From positions 496,001 to 560,000 of the forward strand of contig NZ_CP039695.1 in NCBI RefSeq assembly GCF_005145025.1: 64,000 nt of DNA, given 5' to 3'. This stretch comes from Novosphingobium sp. EMRT-2 (GTDB taxonomy: Bacteria > Pseudomonadota > Alphaproteobacteria > Sphingomonadales > Sphingomonadaceae). The notes beneath the pieces are model-generated. The model was not told the origin of the DNA and did not search any database. It was given only the letters and a program-made list of their open reading frames with translations. Shown one piece after another: positions 53,869 through 62,431 of this stretch. Position numbers and translations under genes: made by a program. Numbering within the stretch: the stretch's first letter is position 1; the number at the start of each line of letters is the position of its first letter.

Positions 53869-54221
53869 TCCCGTTCGCGGATTGGTATATCAAGCACAAT
53901 GACGATTTCCGCGAACTACAAAACGATGCAATGAATGGAAATGATGATGTCAAGCGAGCGGCCAACGCTTCCTTGGCATCATTTCCACAACCACCGATAT
54001 TAAGCTCATGCGAGCGTTGGTATTTTGACGCTTTCCTTGAACTTCAATTTGACAGGCCAACCACCATGGGCGGAATGGCTCCGATACCGATGATGACGAT
54101 AGTGCAATATGGCCATCACCTCGGGCTGTCAGACCATGAGCGCGATCTATTGTGCCGATTGGTTCGGACCATCGATCTTATCTATATTGGTGAGGTGAAT
54201 AGGCGTTCCAGCAATAAATAA
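53865..54221 (+). CDS. Tail assembly chaperone, -1 frame extension (gpGT-like)
   Basis: After the slip the frame reads LIPFADWYIKHNDDFRELQNDA and on through MNGNDDVKRAANASLASFPQ to the stop at 54221, 118 residues, giving a fusion of about 267. A free start at ATG 53931 has no ribosome binding site, which supports expression only by frameshift. The fusion form normally binds the tape measure protein while the tube assembles; the tape measure gene follows directly. Confidence 0.8.
   Translation, partial: LIPFADWYIKHNDDFRELQNDAMNGNDDVKRAANASLASFPQPPILSSCERWYFDAFLELQFDRPTTMGGMAPIPMMTIVQYGHHLGLSDHERDLLCRLVRTIDLIYIGEVNRRSSNK
54215..54220 (+). promoter_or_regulatory. TAAATA box, 4 nt before ATG 54225
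   Basis: TAAATA-ATTG-ATG; no Shine-Dalgarno. Confidence 0.6.
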
Positions 54222-54224
54222 TTG

Positions 54225-57200
54225 ATGTCCACGGCCACGCAAACGCGCACAATTCAAGTCATAGTCGATACCACTACCGCCAGAGCGCAGATTGCGGCGC
54301 TTCAAAATTCCATCCGTGGCGTCAATTCGGTTTCCATCACGACAGCATCAGGGGCCAGCGGAGTAGCTGGCGCTATCCAGAACATCGGGCGCAGTGCGGT
54401 AGATGGGTCAGGGGCACTCGGGGGCCTCGCTAATGCGCTTTCTGGCGTCTCAGGTGGATTTGCCAACCTTCGCGCTCTGACAGGCTCTGTGACCAGCGGA
54501 TTAGGCTCGCTGGCCAGTGGATTAGGTGGCGTTGCCGCCGCTGGCGCTGCTGCTGCGGTTGCCCTTCCCGTGGTTGTGATCGGCGCGCTTGCTGGATCGA
54601 TCTTTGACGCCACGGCTAAAGTTCAGGACTTCAAGGCGAGCCTCCAAGGCGTTCTCGGCAACGCCAATGATGCAACCGAAGCTTTCGCAGCACTCGGCAC
54701 CTTCGCAGCAAAGACACCGTTCACGCTTGAACAGGCCGTGACAGGCTTCACCAAGCTTCGCGCCCTTGGCCTTGAGCCATCGGAACGCGCAATGACATCC
54801 TACGGCAACACGGCTGCTGCGCTCGGCAAAAACCTTGATCAGATGGTTGAGGCCGTGGCCGATGCTGCGACAGGCGAGTTTGAACGCCTGAAAGAATTCG
54901 GGATCAAGGCCAAGCAGTCAGGCGATCAGGTCGCATTCACATTCCAAGGTGTGACCACAACGGTCGGCAAGAATTCTCAAGATATTCAAGATTACCTGTT
55001 GAAGATTGGCGAAACCAATTTCGCTGGCGCGATGGATATTCAAGCCAAAACAATAAATGGCTCGCTATCCACCCTTTCAGATTCCATTTTCTTGATGTTC
55101 GCCAAGCTAGGCGAGGGACAATTCGCGACAGCCGTAACATCTGCGATCAATACAATTGCCGATGTCATTACCAACGATGTTCAGCCTGCCTTGATGGGCA
55201 TGATGAGCTTTGTAGAAGGCGCAATTAATCTCGCGCTGGCATTCCCGAAGGCGTTAATATCCTCATTCGGCTCCATCCTCCCGAGTGCTAAAGAAGTCGG
55301 TTCGGTCGGCGAATGGATTGGCGTCGTTTTCGATGGTTTGGGAGCAATAGCCAATGTTGCCGCATCCCTCATCACCTCCAGCTTTGAAACCATGGCCACG
55401 GCCCAAAAGGCAATCGGCAACGCCGTGGCGAGCGTATGGGAATGGGCATTTGGAAGCGCTGGAGATTCAAGCGGTCTGGCCGCTCGGCGGATGGACAAGG
55501 ATTCAGCGTGGGCATCAACTCGCCTGATTGATCGCGTTCGCGGCTACATCGCTGCATTCCAAGATTTCGCCAAACGCATACCGACGATCTTTCAAATCGC
55601 AATCAGCGCCGTTGGATCGATGTTCAACGTGCTTGGCGACCGCTTCAACAGGCTGATCACTGGCGATTTCGTTGGCGCATTCTCGGGCATTGGTGCGCAG
55701 CTTGGGGCAATCGCATCTCAGGCCGCTGGAGCCATCGGAAAGCAATACGGTGCGAGCGTAGCAGCGGGCAGAGCGGCGGCTTTGCAAAGCTATGCTGATA
55801 GCCTTGGCGGGGAATCAACGGGCGATAAACTGGCAAAATTCGGTCTTACGCCAGACAAATCATCGGCTGCATCATCGTCCAAGGACAAAAAGGCCAAGAA
55901 AGATTCTGGCCCGAAAACGGATTATGAAGGCGATCTTTCAAAATATCTCACTGAACTAACCAAAGCGGCTAATCTCAAAGAGGCTATCAATACAAAGAGC
56001 GCCTTTGAAATCACGTTGAGCGAACAACTCGGCAAAGCCGCTGAAATTGCTCATCGTGCCCTCAACGATGGTGAGAAAGCCCGCATCACATCTGATCTAC
56101 ATCGCAAGGTGAATGCCGAAGGTCTCACCGTAATTGAATCCGAGATTGCCAAGATCAAAATAGCGAGCGCCAACGATCTTCAATCAGCGATGGATAAGGC
56201 GCTCTATGGCGAGCGTGAAGGTGAGACGATCACAAAAAATCGTCTGGCCATGGAAACATTGATTGCCGATTTGAAGAAATCTGGCACGAACCTTGATGAC
56301 AAGAATATCGCGGCTCGCATTGCATCCTTTAAGGATATGCTCAAGGCGCAAGCCGATACTGCCCGCATCATCGATCTAGCTGGCTCGGCACCAGCGGCAA
56401 AGATAACCGCACAAGCTGCGAACGATAATCTTGCTGCAAATCGATCAATGATTTCGAGTTGGATGGATGCGCAATTGCGGGCCACCGCATCAGGCGTTGA
56501 AGGCGAGCAAGAGCGTGAACGCATCCGCGCGCTCGGCACCAAAGCCATGGATGGCGCATTCGAGAAATGGAAGAAGGATATCGAGGACGCTGGCTCTGCA
56601 TTTCGTAGGGCCACCGATGAATTTGCAGATGGGATCAGCCAGATTTTTGGCGACAAGGCTGGTGTCGCCAGTCGCGGCCTGTCTGGCCTCATCGAAGCTT
56701 TCAACTCCAAGAGTTTTGGGCAAAACTGGGATCAAAATACCAACCCACAAAGCGGCATTGGCAAGATCACCAAAGGCTTGCAACAGTCGGTTGAAGCGCT
56801 TGGCGGATCGATCAGCAAGGGCCTTGGGAAAGCTTTGGGCCAGCTTGGTGTTGGCGCGGAAATCGGCAATCAGGTGGCCGATATTGGCCAACTATTCAGC
56901 AAGAAATTCTCTCGCACTGGCTCCCAAGTCGGCGGGGCTTTGGGCAATGTCGTAGCGGGACCAATCGGCGGCCTGATCGGCTCTATCGCAGGCGGTATCA
57001 TTGGTTCGATCTTCAAGAAAACCAAGTCAGGATACGCCGTTGTTACCAATTCTGGCATTTCGGGGGGCGGCAATAGTGCCGATCTCAAAGCGGCCACACA
57101 AGCGGCGGGCGAAGGTCTCCAAGATTCAATCTCCAAGATCGCAAGTCAGCTTGGTGCAACCGTTGGCGATTACGCTGTCAGCATCGGCAAGCGTTCGAGC

Positions 57201-58046
57201 GGTTGGATTTCGGTCTCTGCCAGCGGCTCCAGCCAAGTTGCCGATAAATCTTGGAAAAAAGCCAACTCGGGTGGCGATCTCATCTATGACGGTAAGGATG
57301 AAACCGAAGCTCTCAAGGTGGCGTTGCGAAATGCCATTCAAGATGGCGCTATTGCTGGCATCCGAGCGTCAACCAAAGCGCTTCTATTGGCTGGAAAGGA
57401 TATTGATACTCAACTTTCCAAAGCCACGACTTTTGAAAATGCCTTCAAGGAATTGGCACAATTGACCGATCCAGTTGGCGCGGGAATTACGTCTTTTACC
57501 AAGGATATGGATAATCTCACATCCATATTCAAAGAGGCAGGTGCATCATCGCAGGAATGGGCAGATTTGGAGCAATTGCGTCAATTGAAATTCACGAAAC
57601 TGATGGAGGATTCGCTTTCCACCTTGAACGATTTCAGGGCCAGTCTCTTTGGCGATGGCTCGGGCGTAACCAAGCTCAATCAGCTAACCGCGAAACAATC
57701 AGAATGGGAATCGCTCAAGGCGCAAATCGCCGCTGGAGCCAACGTTGACCAATCGAAGCTAACCAGCGTTGGCCAAGAGCTATTCAGCCTTGCATCAGCG
57801 GTTTACGGCACCAGCACAAGCCAGTTTCAGGCTATTCGTTCCGATCTGATTCAAACCACAGATGGGGCCATATCGGCGGTCCAATCGAAATACGAACAAG
57901 CGCAGGCTGATGCGGTTGCCGCGCAGCAAGCAGTCGCCACCAACACGGCGGTTACGAACGATCTCTTATCTCAGATATTGGAACGCATGAATGCGGGCAC
58001 GGCTACATCAGCCGATTATGCCAAGCTATCGTCCTCATATTATTAA
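54225..58046 (+). CDS. Tape measure protein
   Basis: 1273 residues, the longest prophage gene, as expected for the ruler of tail length. Hydrophobic segments lie near 100 to 128 (GVAAAGAAAAVALPVVVIGALAGSIF). A TP901-type core follows (SLQGVLGNANDATEAFAALGTFAAKTPFTLEQAVTGFTKLRALGLEPSERAM). Then come Ala/Gly-rich helical repeats and a late glycine-zipper stretch (GGALGNVVAGPIGGLIGSIAGGIIGSIFKK). By the usual rule of about 0.15 nm per residue the tail would be near 190 nm (inference). Confidence 0.92.
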   Translation: MSTATQTRTIQVIVDTTTARAQIAALQNSIRGVNSVSITTASGASGVAGAIQNIGRSAVDGSGALGGLANALSGVSGGFANLRALTGSVTSGLGSLASGLGGVAAAGAAAAVALPVVVIGALAGSIFDATAKVQDFKASLQGVLGNANDATEAFAALGTFAAKTPFTLEQAVTGFTKLRALGLEPSERAMTSYGNTAAALGKNLDQMVEAVADAATGEFERLKEFGIKAKQSGDQVAFTFQGVTTTVGKNSQDIQDYLLKIGETNFAGAMDIQAKTINGSLSTLSDSIFLMFAKLGEGQFATAVTSAINTIADVITNDVQPALMGMMSFVEGAINLALAFPKALISSFGSILPSAKEVGSVGEWIGVVFDGLGAIANVAASLITSSFETMATAQKAIGNAVASVWEWAFGSAGDSSGLAARRMDKDSAWASTRLIDRVRGYIAAFQDFAKRIPTIFQIAISAVGSMFNVLGDRFNRLITGDFVGAFSGIGAQLGAIASQAAGAIGKQYGASVAAGRAAALQSYADSLGGESTGDKLAKFGLTPDKSSAASSSKDKKAKKDSGPKTDYEGDLSKYLTELTKAANLKEAINTKSAFEITLSEQLGKAAEIAHRALNDGEKARITSDLHRKVNAEGLTVIESEIAKIKIASANDLQSAMDKALYGEREGETITKNRLAMETLIADLKKSGTNLDDKNIAARIASFKDMLKAQADTARIIDLAGSAPAAKITAQAANDNLAANRSMISSWMDAQLRATASGVEGEQERERIRALGTKAMDGAFEKWKKDIEDAGSAFRRATDEFADGISQIFGDKAGVASRGLSGLIEAFNSKSFGQNWDQNTNPQSGIGKITKGLQQSVEALGGSISKGLGKALGQLGVGAEIGNQVADIGQLFSKKFSRTGSQVGGALGNVVAGPIGGLIGSIAGGIIGSIFKKTKSGYAVVTNSGISGGGNSADLKAATQAAGEGLQDSISKIASQLGATVGDYAVSIGKRSSGWISVSASGSSQVADKSWKKANSGGDLIYDGKDETEALKVALRNAIQDGAIAGIRASTKALLLAGKDIDTQLSKATTFENAFKELAQLTDPVGAGITSFTKDMDNLTSIFKEAGASSQEWADLEQLRQLKFTKLMEDSLSTLNDFRASLFGDGSGVTKLNQLTAKQSEWESLKAQIAAGANVDQSKLTSVGQELFSLASAVYGTSTSQFQAIRSDLIQTTDGAISAVQSKYEQAQADAVAAQQAVATNTAVTNDLLSQILERMNAGTATSADYAKLSSSYY

Positions 58047-58049
58047 ATA
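58044..58049 (+). promoter_or_regulatory. TAAATA box, 4 nt before ATG 58054
   Basis: TAAATA-GATT-ATG; no Shine-Dalgarno. Confidence 0.6.
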
Positions 58050-58053
58050 GATT

Positions 58054-58410
58054 ATGGCGATGGATTACGAACGCGCGGCTTTTGTCCAGCAAGAATATAG
58101 GTTTGCAACGAGTGAAGATTTGTCGGTTTTGGCGAATTATCCGAACGCCGTTGAGCGCATATTCAATACGCAACTCAATTCAACCGATGCGACAGCCCTT
58201 GCTTCAAGTTTGCTAGATACATTGAAAGTGCCTGCCACAATCTATGAGGTAGAGCTAGACAGCATGATTATGAGCGATGATCTTGCTGGATCATTGCCGC
58301 GCTATAATGCCACCTTCCCTGCCTTCAATGTCACCAATAAGCCAACCAAACTCATATCACTGGAGACCGATTTTCTAAGCCAGCGAACCACGATCAGGGT
58401 GAGAACATGA
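58054..58410 (+). CDS. Minor tail protein
   Basis: 118 residues; MAMDYERAAFVQQEYRFATSEDLSVLANYPNAVERIFNTQL and a basic end. No family fixed; position after the tape measure fits a tail-tip part. Stop overlaps the next ATG as ATGA. Confidence 0.55.
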   Translation: MAMDYERAAFVQQEYRFATSEDLSVLANYPNAVERIFNTQLNSTDATALASSLLDTLKVPATIYEVELDSMIMSDDLAGSLPRYNATFPAFNVTNKPTKLISLETDFLSQRTTIRVRT

Positions 58411-59165
58411 GCGCCCTGCTACTGAAGCCAGATGTAATCAGCATCACAAGCGCCACCAATGTTTCGGCTACATCATCCAAGGATTACGTCCTCAAAGATC
58501 GTCTTGGCCTTGATGCGATATTCACGGCAAATCCCGTTATCGTGATTGATCGTGGTGGAAATACATCGTGGGATACCATCGCCTTTGTGCAATCGACGAT
58601 ATCGGAAAGCGCCACGATCAAGATTGAATATTCAAACGATAGCTCTTTTGCCAGCGGCGTGACCACGATTGGCCCTATTTCCGTTGGTATAACCTCGGCA
58701 AATCCAAATCGTGCGAAATGCCATGTGCATGAGTTGGCCAGCCCTTCGACACTACGATATATCCGAGTGACCTTTGCCAGCGCGGGCGCATTCAACCTTG
58801 GCCGCATCATCGTCGGCACCAGAATTGTAACCAGTGGTGTCAATATCGATGCCGAACGCATATTTGAAGATATGTCGAGCGAATATGCATATGGTGCCTA
58901 TTCTGCATACGACGATCAGCCGACATTATTGGGATGGAAATGCGGTTTCCCGTGGATGGATGAAACCTATTTCCGCAATACGTGGCAACCGTTCTTTCAG
59001 TCAGTTGGCCTTTCAAAGTGCTTTCTTTTCATTCCACAATACGATGATCCTGCCACCATCCAAAGCGACTGGTGTTACGGTAGAATAACCACAAAGGCGA
59101 ACGCCATTCATCAAGGACATAATATGTGGTTCATGACCGCGACAATGCGGGGGATATACCCCTGA
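58407..59165 (+). CDS. Probable distal tail/baseplate protein
   Basis: 252 residues, beta-rich, with an aromatic C-terminal part (GYGAYSAYDDQ-like region, WKCGFPWMDETYFRNTWQPFF, WFMTATMRGIYP). Its place between tape measure and fibre matches distal tail proteins; no motif proves it. Confidence 0.55.
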   Translation: MSALLLKPDVISITSATNVSATSSKDYVLKDRLGLDAIFTANPVIVIDRGGNTSWDTIAFVQSTISESATIKIEYSNDSSFASGVTTIGPISVGITSANPNRAKCHVHELASPSTLRYIRVTFASAGAFNLGRIIVGTRIVTSGVNIDAERIFEDMSSEYAYGAYSAYDDQPTLLGWKCGFPWMDETYFRNTWQPFFQSVGLSKCFLFIPQYDDPATIQSDWCYGRITTKANAIHQGHNMWFMTATMRGIYP

Positions 59166-59170
59166 TCGCA

Positions 59171-59176
59171 TAAATA
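59171..59176 (+). promoter_or_regulatory. TAAATA box, 4 nt before ATG 59181
   Basis: TAAATA-TTGA-ATG; no Shine-Dalgarno. Confidence 0.6.
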
Positions 59177-59180
59177 TTGA

Positions 59181-62054
59181 ATGCGAGTTGTAATATTTGA
59201 AGCTTCCCCAATTGATCCAACCACAAATCTCCCCGTCATCATCAGAATAGCCAGTGGCAATTCGGTTTTGCCTGTTGTGGTGGATGATGACCTTTTTGAG
59301 CCAGCAATCACATCAGCGCCAACCCGTTCGATAGAATACAAAGAGGACGGGATTGATGTTCGATATAGCTCCATTTCCTTTTCGGTCGCTGGCAATGAGC
59401 AATGGTCTAATCTGTTTTGGGATGGGGCCAGTGCGCGGGCTTGGGTAGGCGAGCATAATGGCTCCACAATCGGCGCTTTCACCAAGATTTTTGAAGGTCT
59501 GCTTGGTCCGCTCCAGCGTGACGGGCTGATTGCCGAAGTGGCCTTACTCGGCAATGAGGGACGCCTATCTCGGAACCTGCTGACAAGCTCCTATGCGGGC
59601 ACTGGCAACGCCGAAGGTCCGACAAGCCTCAAGGGCACGCTCAAGCCGTGGGCATCAGGCTCTTGTCAGAACCTTGAGCCTGTCCTGATTAATCCGACTT
59701 ATGTCATCTATCAGTTTCACGGCTACGGCCCTGCGGATGCTGTCAGCGCCGTTTACGAGAACGCCCTAGCCCTTGGCTCCCCGACATCGGTTGTCACGTC
59801 CTATTCGGCTTTGAAATCGCTCACGCTGGCAGAAGGCCAATGGGCCTCGGCTCCAGCGGTCGGCATGTTCAGGCTCGGGGCCTCGCCCTCTGGCAAAATC
59901 ACTTGCGATGTCGCTGGCGCAAAGAGCGGCGCAACCTTCCCCGCCACGATCTCAGCAATCGTCCAACATCTGATGTCTGTGGCCGCGCTGGATAGCGGTT
60001 TCATCGATAGCTTCAGCATCGGCGCTTTCAGCCAGTCATGGAATTTCTACACGACTGCCCAAGTCCAAATTGGCGATGTGATCAAGGACGCTTTCACACA
60101 AGCGAACGGCTACATTTTCGCCAACGAGAACGGCGTTTTCAAGGCTGGCTCCTACCTTTCGTCCAAGGCTCCAGCGACGCTCACCACGGCAAGCCAGCGC
60201 GTTGAGCCGTATGTCATCAAGGTCACGCAACTAGCCTCCCCTGCCCCGACCTATCGCGTGAAAATAGGCCACACAAAATGTTGGTCAACGCATTCGGCCA
60301 GCGAGATTTCGCCAGCACTTGCGGAAATTCAGGACGATATTTCAGCGGCTACGGCGGCGGCTGATGCTGCAACTGATGCTGCAAACACGGCTTCTGCAAA
60401 CGCAACAGCGGCAAACGCGCGCCTTGCAGCAATGGCCGACGATAATGTGTTGGATCGAACCGACAAATATTCGCTGATCACCGAATATCAGAAAATTCTA
60501 GGCGAACAATCGGGCATATCCGCTCAAGCCGATCAATATTCTATTGTCACTGAAAAGACGGCTTACACCAACGCAATATCGGCACTGACAACGTATCTCA
60601 CGGGATTGTCTCCCGCATATAACGACACGACACAAGACACTACGATTGTCGGCACAACCTTTCGCAGCAAATTCATTGACGTATATAATGCGCGTCAAGC
60701 GTTGCTCAATCGCATTGTCACAACAGGTAACCTATCGGCCTATTTGACGAATGAAAGTGCGGTTGTCTTTGCCGATGCCTCGGGCACTGTCTCATCGTTC
60801 TCTCCCGCTGGTGGCGCGCTGATCGTCAACGATGGAAATGTGAACATCACATCAGGTGTCACATATTCAGTTGTGTCCAGCACTGGAATGACAATCTCAA
60901 TCAATTCGTCTGGCGTATATTCTGTCACGGCGATGAGCGCCAATAGTGCAACAGCCGTTTTGCGCGCAGTATATTTAAGCCGAACCTTCGATAAAGTTTT
61001 TTCGGTAGCAAAATCTATTCAAGGCGCGGCTGGAACAAACGGAACCAACGGCACGAATGGAACGAACGGAACGAATGGAACTAGCGCCGTTTCGGGCTAT
61101 CTCACGAATGAAGCCGTATCATTGCAAGCTTATGCCGATGGAACGGTTATTAGTTATTCGGGCGCGACTGGAACATTCAAAATATTCTCGGGCACAACCG
61201 ACATAAGCTCAAATTTCTCGCTCGCCACCTTATCCAATCCGCAAGCTCTGACAGTCAGCTATTCAGGTCAAACATACACTGTCACTAGCGGCCTAGATGC
61301 AAATGAAGATACGGGCACTCTGACAATCAGAGCCACGGGATCAGGCTCCTACTCGGGAATCACCATTGATAAAGTCTTTTGGGTAGGCAAAACCAAAGGC
61401 GGATACGAGATTGTTGGCTCGCTGCCTTCCACGAATCTATTCACTGGCCGTGTTGTTTTCCTAACCCTTGATAACAAACTCTATCGATACACGGGATCAG
61501 GATGGACGAAAGCGGTTGATACGGTTGATCTAGCTGGCCAAATAGGTGAAACCCAAATTGCCGCTGGTGCCGTAACCGCCAACAAGATTGCGGCTGGCCA
61601 GATTAATGCCGCCCATCTCGCCACCACCACTCTGATTACGACATCGGCACAAATCGGCAATCTAATCGTCGATACAATCCATGTGAAAAACGGCGCGATC
61701 AGCCGTGCCAACGTGGCCACGAAATCAACTCATTCATGGAGCGGGAGCGGAACAAGCGATGTGGTAAGCGTCACCATCACGCCAAACTCATCCAATTCAT
61801 TGTTTGTTATATCTGGCTCATTCGCCACACCAGTTTTCGGCGGCTCAACAGCGAACATCAATTATCTTGTCAGCAACGTTTCTTATGGCGCGGCGGGTAT
61901 CACATATCAAACATCGACATCCACCACGACATTCAACGGCGTAGCGCTTTCAATATCTGGAACCACGACTTTCACATTCCGCGTTCAGTCGCCTTCTGGT
62001 GGCTCAAATATCGTCTCGGATGTCGTGCTAAACGTAATGGAGTTCATGAAATGA
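59181..62054 (+). CDS. Tail tip/fibre protein
   Basis: 957 residues. The first 370 are a baseplate-hub-like part. Then follow an Ala-rich coiled coil (ISAATAAADAATDAANTASANATAANARLAAMADD), Ig-like beta modules with an NGTNGTNGTNGT linker, and a fibre end that holds AGQIGETQIAAGAVTANKIAAGQINAAHL, a repeat common in phage host-specificity proteins. The variable C-terminus probably binds the host surface. Confidence 0.75.
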   Translation: MRVVIFEASPIDPTTNLPVIIRIASGNSVLPVVVDDDLFEPAITSAPTRSIEYKEDGIDVRYSSISFSVAGNEQWSNLFWDGASARAWVGEHNGSTIGAFTKIFEGLLGPLQRDGLIAEVALLGNEGRLSRNLLTSSYAGTGNAEGPTSLKGTLKPWASGSCQNLEPVLINPTYVIYQFHGYGPADAVSAVYENALALGSPTSVVTSYSALKSLTLAEGQWASAPAVGMFRLGASPSGKITCDVAGAKSGATFPATISAIVQHLMSVAALDSGFIDSFSIGAFSQSWNFYTTAQVQIGDVIKDAFTQANGYIFANENGVFKAGSYLSSKAPATLTTASQRVEPYVIKVTQLASPAPTYRVKIGHTKCWSTHSASEISPALAEIQDDISAATAAADAATDAANTASANATAANARLAAMADDNVLDRTDKYSLITEYQKILGEQSGISAQADQYSIVTEKTAYTNAISALTTYLTGLSPAYNDTTQDTTIVGTTFRSKFIDVYNARQALLNRIVTTGNLSAYLTNESAVVFADASGTVSSFSPAGGALIVNDGNVNITSGVTYSVVSSTGMTISINSSGVYSVTAMSANSATAVLRAVYLSRTFDKVFSVAKSIQGAAGTNGTNGTNGTNGTNGTSAVSGYLTNEAVSLQAYADGTVISYSGATGTFKIFSGTTDISSNFSLATLSNPQALTVSYSGQTYTVTSGLDANEDTGTLTIRATGSGSYSGITIDKVFWVGKTKGGYEIVGSLPSTNLFTGRVVFLTLDNKLYRYTGSGWTKAVDTVDLAGQIGETQIAAGAVTANKIAAGQINAAHLATTTLITTSAQIGNLIVDTIHVKNGAISRANVATKSTHSWSGSGTSDVVSVTITPNSSNSLFVISGSFATPVFGGSTANINYLVSNVSYGAAGITYQTSTSTTTFNGVALSISGTTTFTFRVQSPSGGSNIVSDVVLNVMEFMK

Positions 62055-62431
62055 TTAGATATGTAACCTATGATGTAAACGATGGCGTTGTGATTGCCGC
62101 AGGCTTTGCGCCCGATGAAGAAAGCGCCATGCTGCAAAACCACGGCGATGAAAGCGTGGTTGTGGATATTACGGCACCAGTCGATGTGATCGCTGATGGC
62201 CGCTGGCAATGGACTGGCGAAAGCTTTGAACAGGCCGAATTGGCGGGGCCATCGCTGGAACTGGCCAAGGAAATGGCCCTTGGTCGCGTCTCAACGCAAT
62301 TCAGGATCGAACTGGCCAAGGGATGCCCAACACCGCTTGGATGGGCTGATTGCGACGAACAGGCGCAACAAAGGATCACAACGGCCCTGTTGCTGTCAGA
62401 CTGCGTGGCGACAACTACGATGGCCGGTTGA
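62051..62431 (+). pseudogene. Tail-associated DUF4376-like protein, cut by IS21
   Basis: Starts at ATG 62051 overlapping the fibre stop. About 114 residues are phage (MIRYVTYDVNDGVV..., GCPTPLGWADCDEQAQQRITTALL), close to DUF4376-type tail proteins. From 62394 the frame enters the IS21 end and stops at 62431 after a few foreign residues, so the native C-terminus is lost or lies past the IS. Confidence 0.65.

Larger units (their letters stand above)
28483..62393. mobile_element. Prophage of siphovirus type in tRNA-Arg(CCT), right end not seen
   Basis: AT-richer than the flanking chromosome, bounded on the left by a broken tRNA gene. It carries a replication-like protein, both terminase subunits, portal, head, connector, tail tube, tape measure and tail tip genes in siphovirus order. 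No integrase, repressor or endolysin is seen; these and the second att site may lie right of the IS21 element. Confidence 0.85.
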
